Positions 53,201 to 60,324 of a DNA stretch of 64,000 nucleotides are shown piece after piece. The notes beneath the pieces were generated by a model. That model had not been told where the DNA came from. It saw only the letters and a list, made by a program, of their open reading frames with translations, and searched no databases. The DNA is taken from the NCBI RefSeq assembly GCF_900476395.1, contig NZ_UIHB01000007.1, positions 1-64,000 of the forward strand, written 5' to 3'. The stretch's first letter is position 1. Every line of letters starts with the position of its first letter. The stretch comes from Xanthomonas euroxanthea. Lineage in GTDB: Bacteria; Pseudomonadota; Gammaproteobacteria; Xanthomonadales; Xanthomonadaceae. Both the position numbers and the translations under genes were made by a program.

Positions 53201-54233
53201 GATCGATCCCGAACATGCCCAGATCGCGGCGCACATCCTCGAAGCGGTATTGCTGGTGGCGCAGCGCATGCCTGACCACCGAGGACACCTTCGCGAACAG
53301 GGCATGCACCGGCTGCTGCGGATCCATTTTCAGGCGCAGCGAAATCACGTTCGCCACCAGGCCTGCGGTCTGCCGGTAACGCGCATTGATGCGGCCGGTC
53401 ACCGGCATGGCCAGCACCAGATCCTCGGTGCCGGTGCAGCGGTAGTAATACGCGGCGATCAGCGAAATCAGCATCTGCGGCAGGCTGGCGCCATAGTCCT
53501 TGCCCAGCGCACGCAGCCGCGCCACCTGCTGCGGCGAGAACTGCCCGGTGCCACGCAACAGCCCGGTCGACAGCTGGCTGCCCGGACGTGCCAGGGTTGC
53601 CGGCGGTGGCAGATCGGCCAGCTGCTGCATCCAGTAGCTACGGTCGCGCTGAAAGCGATCGGAGTCGCGATACTGCTGCTCGAGTTCGATCAGCGACAGC
53701 GCGCTGCCGTATTGCGCAGGCGCCGGCTCGATGTTTTCTGCGTAGGCGTTATACAGCACCGCCATGCGCTGCATCATGATCGAGGCGCAATAGCCATCCA
53801 TCACCAGATGACTGACGCATTGCACCCACATGTGGTGATCCTCGCCCAGGCGGAATACTGCGCAATGCCATAACGGCCCGTTCTGCAGGTCTTCCGGCTT
53901 GCGGATTTCTTCATCGACCCAGTGCTCGGCCGCAGTGCGCGGGGACGGATCTTCGCTGACGTCGAAGTACGGAATCGCGGCGGTGTAGTCGGGCAGGACC
54001 ACCTGATGCGGCACGCCATCGTGCTCGACGATGCAGAGCCGCAGCGTGTCGAATTCGCGCGTCAGCTGCATGCTGGCGCGGATCAGCAGCTGCGGATCGA
54101 GCGGACCGACCATTTCCAGGGCTTCGGACAACATCAAGGTGTTGTCGGTGTGCAACTTGTTGGCGACCCACAGGCCGCGTTGCGCTTTGGTCAGGGGAAA
54201 CATGAGAGAGGCGTCAGCGTGCATGGCGTGCAT
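50241..54233 (-). CDS. Single-module non-ribosomal peptide synthetase (C-A-T-TE)
   Basis: A 1330-residue protein. Condensation domain (about 10-440) with SHLVMDG (His142, Asp146; first His of HHxxxDG is Ser). Adenylation domain (about 460-960) with LLYTSGSTGAPKG near 601, YGPTETTIWS and YRTGDRVR, FIGRADAQLKIRGHRVE. Thiolation domain with LGGDSLRA (Ser near 990). Thioesterase with GWSLGG (Ser near 1125). The module would couple an acyl or amino donor to one amino acid and release it. The specificity pocket starts Asp-Ile-x-x-Leu (FDIAGLEL); the substrate cannot be assigned by eye. The start is set by the MFPLTKAQRGLW condensation opening just inside. Confidence 0.93.
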   Translation of the reverse strand: MHAMHADASLMFPLTKAQRGLWVANKLHTDNTLMLSEALEMVGPLDPQLLIRASMQLTREFDTLRLCIVEHDGVPHQVVLPDYTAAIPYFDVSEDPSPRTAAEHWVDEEIRKPEDLQNGPLWHCAVFRLGEDHHMWVQCVSHLVMDGYCASIMMQRMAVLYNAYAENIEPAPAQYGSALSLIELEQQYRDSDRFQRDRSYWMQQLADLPPPATLARPGSQLSTGLLRGTGQFSPQQVARLRALGKDYGASLPQMLISLIAAYYYRCTGTEDLVLAMPVTGRINARYRQTAGLVANVISLRLKMDPQQPVHALFAKVSSVVRHALRHQQYRFEDVRRDLGMFGIDQKFARLAVNIEAFDYALRFGQAHAMPHNLSNGPADDLTIFCYERGDGAALRFDLDANPALYDSDELADHCRRLTHLADAVLADPECALGQIDVLGDAERHRLLHTWNATVAALPEPATLLHGMLQRAELMPAAVVVEYDNRTLDYATLCELASRIAAQWVADGVRPGDVVAIALPRSEHLLVALLAVMWSGAAYLPLDPESPAARNRQMLNDSGAIALVCEPALCERYLLGGMVWLDPRPAVLPAAIAPLATPDGTAYLLYTSGSTGAPKGVEISHRNLFNFLHAMEHELALRPRDRVLAVTTITFDIAGLELYLPLLVGARVVIAPAGITHDPRSLSRLIAHAQISVVQATPSLWRILLANQDLALDRIHALVGGEALVPELATQLLSRVGRLTQLYGPTETTIWSTIMPLQLTDAAAPPIGRPLLNTRVYVLDAQRQPLPTGAIGELYIGGAGVAKGYRGKRQLTSERFVRDPFANDGSNMYRTGDRVRQRRDGMLEFIGRADAQLKIRGHRVEPAEIENALLLHSQVAQAVVVGHRDGDHDALQLLAYVVGKQGATPSPELLRAHLQQRLPASMIPTLWMPLQALPLTPNGKLDRRALPSPGALPQRAHVAPRDALEHQLAAMLQDVLGIEAVGVEDNFFELGGDSLRAAEMAARFPQAFGVELPLGSLFHAPTIAGLAEVIKRNVQTPNDPLGVLLPLRAGSPGTTPLFCIHPVVGLGWSYLTLLGQLDPQWPVYALQSPGLSDPQHRPESIEAIARDYLARLRTVQPQGPYRLIGWSLGGLIAHAITAELHALGEEVELLAMLDSYPHLEQAASLPESENVRASVHALGLHLAHGQPMPTTVAELASLLCDHYGLNDLPAVRQLLEQRPTLLDDMGGMTQHHLQLARRHRPKPLDQDVVFVEASVRMSSGGDDTVWVDYRPQAWRPYVRNLHLHALDSDHHSMLSPTHSATLSALLHAATAKAVQRDGRIATASDGVAEYA

Positions 54234-55117
54234 CCTTCTTGTATGGCGCGCAGTCGCCCGGTGCGCCATGCCCGCAACGCGGTCACTGGGACGCCGGATC
54301 AGCACATGGCCTTGAAAACGTGAGGTAAGAGACACCGACGACCGCCGGCGCAGGCCGGCGATACACGATGGAAACGCACAATGGGAACGCACCACGAAGC
54401 GACGTGCAGCGTCGAGACAACGACGTGCACCGGCTTTCTTTAAAGCACTTGTTTTCCCGACAAGTTAAACAAACACTAACAATTAGCCAACGCGATAAAC
54501 CGTGCAAAAATCACGAAATCCGCGTCGCCTGCAAAAATCATGTGCCGAAGTGTGATTTCAATTAGTGTTCCAGATGCGTACGTCCACAGATGGCGTTTCC
54601 CACACGCCGTGCGCTGCGGACCAGACTGCCATGCATCACCCGGCAACGTGGCCAAGGCGTTCTTTGCCGGGAATTTGGCCCTGTTTCGCAACATGCCCGG
54701 AACCGCGCGCACCAAGACCACTGCATGCAACGGCATTGACATCAGTGCACTGCGGGCACAACCACTGCGCAGGGCACCGCACTTTTTTGAATGCCGATTG
54801 CAACCGCAGCGTCACGCGAGGGTTATCTGACTGTCATTGCCACGCCGCGTCGGCCACGCATGCACAGCCGTGGGATGCGTGGCCAGCTCCTGGCTCGAGC
54901 AGATGGCGTGGGGTCTCGCAGGCCGTCGATGGGCGGTACGTCCCCGGCATCGCCAAGGCGCGCAGAAACCACGGCGTCCGGCGATGGCGCCGGTTCAACA
55001 CCTGAGGCACGTCACATGCCGGCCGCATCGCTGTGCTGCGGCCCACCTCTCCCATGCATTGCGCGCGGAGTGACAACAAAACGGCGCGCCACGGCATCGG
55101 CCGCAGCGCGCAGTGCA
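54234..55117. other. Long AT-rich intergenic region upstream of the NRPS
   Basis: About 880 bases between the NRPS start and the speA stop. No gene is supported. The part 54430-54560 is clearly richer in A+T than its surroundings and carries a direct repeat TGCAAAAATCA at 54503 and 54530. It should contain the leftward NRPS promoter (candidate AT-rich stretch AATTGTTAGTG-TTTGTTTAACTT on the minus strand near 54460-54485). The rest is GC-rich and featureless. Confidence 0.5.
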
Positions 55118-57004
55118 TCAGCCCAACGGTTCGTCGGACAGATAGGTGTACCCGGTCAACCCTGCTTCCAGTGCGTCGCTCAGTTCCTGCGCGCGCTCGG
55201 GCGATAGCTGCGCGGCGGCAATGCGCTCGGCATAGGTCGCACGCAGCGTGTCCAGCTGATACCCCACGTAGTCCAGCATCACATCGGTGGTATCGCCACG
55301 ACGCTGCTGCGCGATGCGATAGCCGTCGCCATCCACGGCCACTTCCACCGCATCGGTATCGCCGAACAGGTTATGGATGTCGCCGAGGATTTCCTGGTAG
55401 GCGCCAACCAGGAAAAAGCCGATGCGATAGCTCTGCCCCGGGTTCAACGTGTGCAGCGGCATCGAGCTGTCCAGGCTTTCGTTCTCGACATAGGTCTTGA
55501 CCATGCCGTCGGAATCGCAGGTCATGTCGGCAATGATGCCGCGCCGCTGCGGCGCTTCGTTCAGGCGCTCGATCGGCACGATCGGAAACACCTGATCGAT
55601 CGCCCACACATCCGGGATCGACTCGAACACGCTGAAGTTGACGAAGTACTTGTCCACCAGCCGCTCGTTGAGTTCGTCCAGCACCGGGCGATGGCTCTTT
55701 TCGTCGAAGCTCAGGCGTGCACGCACGCCGTGCGCGATCGCATAGAACAAGTCGTCGATGCGCGCGCGGTGGGTCAGGTCGATCTGGCCCAGTGCATACG
55801 CACTCAAGCCTTCGGCATGGAAATGCTGCGCCTCCTGAAACAGTTCCACCGCCGGGCGCACATCGAGCTCGTCATGGATCTCGCGCAGGTGGCGGATCGC
55901 CGCCGGTTCGTCGTCGTGGGCGTCGGGCACGCGGCCTTCCGGTGCCTGCTCCACTTCGGACACGTTGGCGATCAGCACCGCGTGGTGAGCGGTCATGGCG
56001 CGGCCGCATTCGGTGACGATGCGCGGCGGGGCCAGGCCGTGCTCTTCGCAGGCGCTGGCCAACGGCTGCACGATGTTGCTGGCGTAGGAGTGCAGGCCGT
56101 AGTTGATCGAGCAATAGCTGCGCGAGCGCGTGCCTTCGTAGTCGATACCCAGGCCGCCGCCGACGTCCACGTGGCTGATCCTGGCGCCCAGCCGCGACAA
56201 CTCCACGAAATAGCGCGTGGCCTCGCGCATGCCGTTGGCGATGTCGCGCACGTTGGAGATCTGCGAGCCCATGTGGAAATGCAGCAGGTTCAGGCTGTCG
56301 GCGTACTCGGTGTCGCGCAGCGTCTTCCACAGGTCCAGCACCTGACGCGGCGACAGCCCGAACTTGGCCTTGTCGCCGCCGCTGTTCTGCCACTTGCCCG
56401 CGCCCAGCGAGGCCAGGCGCATGCGCACGCCCAGGCCCGGCTTGACGTCCAGCGCGCGCGCCTCTTCCAGCACCAGCTTCAGCTCGGAGGGCTTTTCGAT
56501 GACGATGAAGGTCTGCAGGCCGAGCTTGCGGCCGATCAGCGCCAGGCGGATGTATTCGCGGTCCTTGTAGCCGTTGCAGACGATCAGCCCGCCCGGACGC
56601 GACAGCGCCAGCACCGCCATCAGCTCCGGCTTGCTGCCCGCTTCCAGGCCGAAGCCGTCACCGTGGTGGCTGGCCAGGGTGCCGGCCACGCCGCGATGCT
56701 GGTTGACCTTGATCGGGTACACCGCGGTGTAGCCGCCGGCGTAATCCCATTCGGACTGCGCCTGCGCGAACGCCGCCTGCAGCTTGCCCAGGCGCTGGCC
56801 CAGGATGTCGGGGAAACGCACCAGCAGCGGCAGCTTGGCGCCGGCCGCGCGCGCGGCGTCCACCACCTCGGGCAACGACACCGACGGACCGTCGCTGGTC
56901 GGCGTGACCACTACATGTCCGGCATCGTTCACGTCGAAATACCCGTCGGCCCAATGCGGGATCGAATAGGTCTTGCGGGCTTGGTCGAGGGACCAATCGC
57001 TCAT
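55118..57004 (-). CDS. speA: Biosynthetic arginine decarboxylase
   Basis: A 628-residue PLP-dependent fold III decarboxylase converting arginine to agmatine. The start WSLDQARKTYSIPHWADGYFDVN is the SpeA signature; YPIKVNQHR contains the PLP lysine, HFHMGSQI and VGGGLGIDYEG the phosphate-binding segments, and the C-terminal TCDSDGMVKTYV the second active-site piece. Full length for SpeA. It is divergent from speE, so polyamine synthesis is controlled from one intergenic region (57005-57237). Confidence 0.96.
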   Translation of the reverse strand: MSDWSLDQARKTYSIPHWADGYFDVNDAGHVVVTPTSDGPSVSLPEVVDAARAAGAKLPLLVRFPDILGQRLGKLQAAFAQAQSEWDYAGGYTAVYPIKVNQHRGVAGTLASHHGDGFGLEAGSKPELMAVLALSRPGGLIVCNGYKDREYIRLALIGRKLGLQTFIVIEKPSELKLVLEEARALDVKPGLGVRMRLASLGAGKWQNSGGDKAKFGLSPRQVLDLWKTLRDTEYADSLNLLHFHMGSQISNVRDIANGMREATRYFVELSRLGARISHVDVGGGLGIDYEGTRSRSYCSINYGLHSYASNIVQPLASACEEHGLAPPRIVTECGRAMTAHHAVLIANVSEVEQAPEGRVPDAHDDEPAAIRHLREIHDELDVRPAVELFQEAQHFHAEGLSAYALGQIDLTHRARIDDLFYAIAHGVRARLSFDEKSHRPVLDELNERLVDKYFVNFSVFESIPDVWAIDQVFPIVPIERLNEAPQRRGIIADMTCDSDGMVKTYVENESLDSSMPLHTLNPGQSYRIGFFLVGAYQEILGDIHNLFGDTDAVEVAVDGDGYRIAQQRRGDTTDVMLDYVGYQLDTLRATYAERIAAAQLSPERAQELSDALEAGLTGYTYLSDEPLG

Positions 57005-57166
57005 TTCGCTGACTCGGCTGGGGCAAAAAGGGCGTGAAGTGTAACGCCTGGCACGCGCAGGGTCCGTTACAATCCGCGCCGACTTCACGCCCTGCTCCTG
57101 GTCGGAGCGGGGTTGGCAGGGGGTCGGGACGGCCGCCAGCAGCTTGCTTGCACGCGGCGGCGCCCG

Positions 57167-57210
57167 CCCCTCATCCGGCGCTTCGCGCCACCTTCTCCCG
57201 GCGGGAGAAG
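57167..57210. repeat. REP-like double hairpin between speA and speE
   Basis: CCCCTCATCC, then hairpin GGCGC-TTC-GCGCC (57177-57189), then hairpin CTTCTCCC-GGC-GGGAGAAG (57192-57210). This CCCTCATCCG...CTTCTCCC...GGGAGAAG format recurs as a dispersed repeat in many proteobacterial genomes. It lies in the speE leader and would fold strongly in the mRNA. Confidence 0.7.
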
Positions 57211-57237
57211 CAACAGCCCCCATCTTTAGGACTTTGC

Positions 57238-58101
57238 ATGAGCGCCAACGACAACTGGTACATCGAACACTTCCAGCCGACCGGCTCGGCCATCGGCTTC
57301 CGCATCAGCGGCAAGCTGGACGAGGTGCAGTCCCCGTTCCAGAAGATCGAGATCTACCAGACCACCGACTGGGGCAAGCTGATGCTGATCGACGGCGCGG
57401 TGATGCTGACCAGCCGCGACAATTTCTTCTACCACGAGATGATCAGCCACCCGGCGCTGTTCACCCACGCCGCGCCCAAGCGCGTGGTGATCATCGGCGG
57501 CGGCGACTGCGGCACACTGCGCGAGGTGCTCAAGCACCCGGGCGTGGAAAGCGCCACCCAGTGCGATATCGACGAGCAGGTCACCCGCATGTCGGAGAAG
57601 TATTTCCCCGAGCTGTGCGACTCCAACCACGACGCGCGCGCCGAGCTGTTGTTCGACGACGGCGTGGCCTACATGGCCAACTGCCCGGCCGGCAGCGTGG
57701 ACATCGTGATCGTCGACTCCACCGATCCGGTCGGCCCGGCCGAAGGCCTGTTCAACAAGGCCTTCTACGAGAGCTGCTTCAAGGCACTGAAGGACGACGG
57801 CATCCTGGTGCAGCAGTCCGAATCGCCGCTGGCGCTGCTGGAGCTGATCAAGGAAATGCGCACCGAAATGGGCAAGGCCGGCTTCCAGTCGTTCAAGACG
57901 CTGCCGTTCCCGCAGCCGTGCTACCCCACCGGCTGGTGGAGCGTGACCATGGCCAGCAAGCAGGCCAACGCCGATTTCGCTTTTCGCCAGGACGCCGCGC
58001 AGGCCAAGGGCTTCGAGACGCTGTACTACACCGCGCACCTGCATACCGGCGTGCTGGTCGCACCGCCGTTCGTGGCCAAGGCGCTGGGCGAGTACGCGTA
58101 A
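57238..58101 (+). CDS. speE: Spermidine synthase (polyamine aminopropyltransferase)
   Basis: A 287-residue Rossmann-fold enzyme transferring aminopropyl from decarboxylated SAM to putrescine. Motifs: MLIDGAVMLTSRDNFFYHEMISHPAL, the GGGDCGTLREVLKH dcSAM loop, and DSTDPVGPAEGLF with the catalytic Asp. The start at 57238 gives the family length; an upstream frame runs through the REP-like repeat. Together with speA on the other side it supports spermidine production. Confidence 0.96.
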   Translation: MSANDNWYIEHFQPTGSAIGFRISGKLDEVQSPFQKIEIYQTTDWGKLMLIDGAVMLTSRDNFFYHEMISHPALFTHAAPKRVVIIGGGDCGTLREVLKHPGVESATQCDIDEQVTRMSEKYFPELCDSNHDARAELLFDDGVAYMANCPAGSVDIVIVDSTDPVGPAEGLFNKAFYESCFKALKDDGILVQQSESPLALLELIKEMRTEMGKAGFQSFKTLPFPQPCYPTGWWSVTMASKQANADFAFRQDAAQAKGFETLYYTAHLHTGVLVAPPFVAKALGEYA

Positions 58102-58224
58102 CTGACAGCCCGTTGCGCTGCCGGCAGGTGCGGGTGGCGCGCCGGGAGCCATGGGAGGCGTGGTTCCCGCCGGTTCCGGGCCGCGGCCGCGCCCGCCTGG
58201 CGATCGGCGCAGTCGTTTGTCGGT

Positions 58225-58246
58225 CCTGGCCGTGGCCACGGCCAGG
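58225..58246. terminator. Perfect 22-bp palindrome between convergent genes
   Basis: CCTGGCCGTGG-CCACGGCCAGG, perfect, extended by GGT/ACC with one extra base. It lies between the convergent speE and PH/SHOCT genes and ends 15 bp before the latter's stop. No T-run follows; a bidirectional stem is likely. Confidence 0.55.
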
Positions 58247-58261
58247 TACCGTGGCGAGCGC

Positions 58262-58873
58262 CTACAACCGCGCCAGCACCTCGGTTTTCTTGGCGTCGAA
58301 CTCCTCCTGGGTGACCAGCCCCGCATCCAGCAACTGCCTGAGCTTGCTCAGCACCTGTATCGGATCGTCCGCGGCGGCTGCCGTGCTCGGCGATGCAGAC
58401 GGCATGCCGCCCTGCGCGCCGGGTGCATGCACCACCACGCCACCGGCCGAGGCGCGCAACTTGTCGAACTCCAGCTGCTGGCGTTTTTCGTAGGCCGATT
58501 CTTCCACCTGCTGCGCATAGGCGTAGACCCGCCGGGCCTGTTTCTTGGGCAGGCTGTCGATGGACAGGTAGCCGCCCTGCGTGGTGCGGCACATGATCGT
58601 CGCTCCCAGCATCTGCTCGCTCATGTGCACGTCGAGCACCTCGCGCCAGGGGACATCGCGAAACGTCATCCCGAACAGCGTGGGGTGCACCACGATGAAT
58701 CTGCGAGTGGTCAGCACCACCGCGGCCGGCGACAGGTTCACCACCATTTTCTTCTGCACCGCGATGTACTCGACCTGCTCGTCCCGCGTCAGCAACTCGT
58801 TTACCTTGGGCAGGATCTTGCCCACGGCCACCGGGTCCTGCTCGTCGGCCAGGAATTGCGTAAAGACCTCCAT
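58262..58873 (-). CDS. PH-like and SHOCT domain protein
   Basis: A 203-residue cytoplasmic protein. Residues ~15-120 form a bacterial PH-like beta domain (AAVVLTTRRFIVVHPTLFGMTFRDVPWREVLDV); residues ~165-203 are a SHOCT motif (DPIQVLSKLRQLLDAGLVTQEEFDAKKTEVLARL), a short helical segment found at the C-terminus of many oligomerising proteins. No catalytic residues are apparent. The start at 58873 follows a GAGGAAGG site on the minus strand, which excludes the longer frame. Confidence 0.85.
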   Translation of the reverse strand: MEVFTQFLADEQDPVAVGKILPKVNELLTRDEQVEYIAVQKKMVVNLSPAAVVLTTRRFIVVHPTLFGMTFRDVPWREVLDVHMSEQMLGATIMCRTTQGGYLSIDSLPKKQARRVYAYAQQVEESAYEKRQQLEFDKLRASAGGVVVHAPGAQGGMPSASPSTAAAADDPIQVLSKLRQLLDAGLVTQEEFDAKKTEVLARL

Positions 58874-59510
58874 ACCTTCCTCGTCGTGATCGCCTGCGCC
58901 GCAGCGTTGTCCTGTATGACACCACATCCGTGCCTTCGTGGTGCCGATCAGAAACCCGGCCAGCAATGCACAGTGCCGGATCGCTGAGTGCTTCAGGCAG
59001 CCCCAACGGGGCAACAAGACGGATGTCGCCATCGCCTTGCTGTGGGCACCACGCTGGTTTTATCGCCGGCGCGAAAGCGGACTCCGGCGCCGGAGCTCAG
59101 CACTTCAGCACGATTGATCGTGATGTCTTCGTCGTCGTACTCGTCGGCATGCAGGTCGTTCGTGTGGGGCGCGCTCACACTGACATGCTGGCCGATAGCC
59201 ACACCGCAGCCTGTACCCAGAGCGGCCACCGACGTCGAAGCCCGCCACGCCGATGGCCACGGCACGCCCTGCGTGCCAAGTCGCCGGCTGCATGCAGTGC
59301 GCCGCCCGGATACAGCGACAGGATGAGCCTTAGATGACGCTGCAAGCTGTTGATTCTTCAAACCGTTCCACTCCCGGAACATTTCATTTGTTAAACAAAT
59401 GTAATTACCATACTTCCAAGTTCTAAAATTCACCGGACCGATCCCTCGCGATCATCGTGAACCTGCCAGACGCGTGATTCCTCCGCGCCGACAAGGTCCG
59501 GAGACTTGCC
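58874..59510. other. Intergenic region, possible decayed small gene
   Basis: A 637-base stretch. One minus-strand frame (58993-59433) is open but its product changes character along its length and only its last third (DLHADEYDDEDITINRAEVLS) looks protein-like, so I do not call a gene. The part 59340-59430 is AT-rich and could be a promoter for the downstream kinase-like gene or part of a horizontally acquired remnant. Confidence 0.4.
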
Positions 59511-60167
59511 ATGCATTACCAGCCGCTGGACACCTCCAGCCTGCAAATCGTCACGCCGGTGTTGCTCAAGCAGGGCACCCGGCTGCTCGAGCCCAACGTC
59601 TATCGCACGCATCTGGATGGACAGCTGGCGGTGGTCAAGGACTACAGCCGCTACCGCCGCACGCTGCTGGCGCCGGTCGCGCGGCTGATGGTGCGCCACG
59701 AGGCAAAGATGCTGGCCCGCCTGCACGGTTGGCGGCATGCGCCGGCCCTGCTCGGCACGTTGGGTGGTCTGGCGCTGGGCATGGAGTTCATCCCCGGCGA
59801 CACTCTCAGTGCCAGTGCGGTGGTCGGCCAGGAAGTCTTTCAACAATTGCAGCAGGCACTGCGTCGCCTGCATGCGTTCGGCATCACCCATAACGATCTG
59901 CACGGCACCAACGTGGTGGTCAGTGCCGGGGTGCCGGTGTTGATCGATTTCACCTCGGCCTGGCGCTTCCCGCGCTGGTTGCGGCGCGGCACGCTGGCAC
60001 GCCAGCTGCAGCGCAGCGACGTGGCCAATTTCCAGAAGATGCGCCAGCGCCTGGCCGGGATCGCACCGACCGCCGACGAGGCCGCACGCAGCGCCGAACC
60101 GCGCTGGGTGGGCACCCTTCGCGGCGGCTGGAAGCGGCTCTATCGCCGCCTCAAGCGCGGCGCGTAA
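59511..60167 (+). CDS. RIO-like protein kinase-fold protein
   Basis: A 218-residue protein with a reduced kinase fold: VYRTHLDGQLAVVKDYS (ATP-binding Lys), MEFIPGDTLS hinge, catalytic loop GITHNDLHGTNVVV (Asp, Asn) and metal-binding LIDFTSAW (Asp). No glycine-rich loop is obvious, as in RIO and in LPS heptose kinases such as WaaP/InaA-like proteins. The C-terminus is basic. The substrate is unknown; phosphorylation of an LPS core sugar or a protein are both possible. Confidence 0.8.
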   Translation: MHYQPLDTSSLQIVTPVLLKQGTRLLEPNVYRTHLDGQLAVVKDYSRYRRTLLAPVARLMVRHEAKMLARLHGWRHAPALLGTLGGLALGMEFIPGDTLSASAVVGQEVFQQLQQALRRLHAFGITHNDLHGTNVVVSAGVPVLIDFTSAWRFPRWLRRGTLARQLQRSDVANFQKMRQRLAGIAPTADEAARSAEPRWVGTLRGGWKRLYRRLKRGA

Positions 60168-60324
60168 ACAGCTCGGAGCCGCCTGACGAGCATCCGTCAG
60201 AGAGGTGCGGACCGCGCGGGGAACCGGCTTGTAGGAGTGGTCCACGCCGCACTTGGCAGCGGCTGCACCGCCTGCCGGTGAGCACAGTCGCTGTGTCAGC
60301 GGCTCTCAGCCGCCAACAGCACCA

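Noticed and set aside
50166-53873. A 1235-codon plus-strand open frame opposite the NRPS
   Set aside because: It is the antisense shadow of a GC-rich gene; its product is Gln/Arg/His-rich with no domain, while the minus strand encodes a full C-A-T-TE protein.
58993-59433. Minus-strand open frame of 146 codons near the PH/SHOCT gene
   Set aside because: Lacks a ribosome-binding site and domain; most of the product looks like out-of-frame translation. Kept only as a possible remnant.
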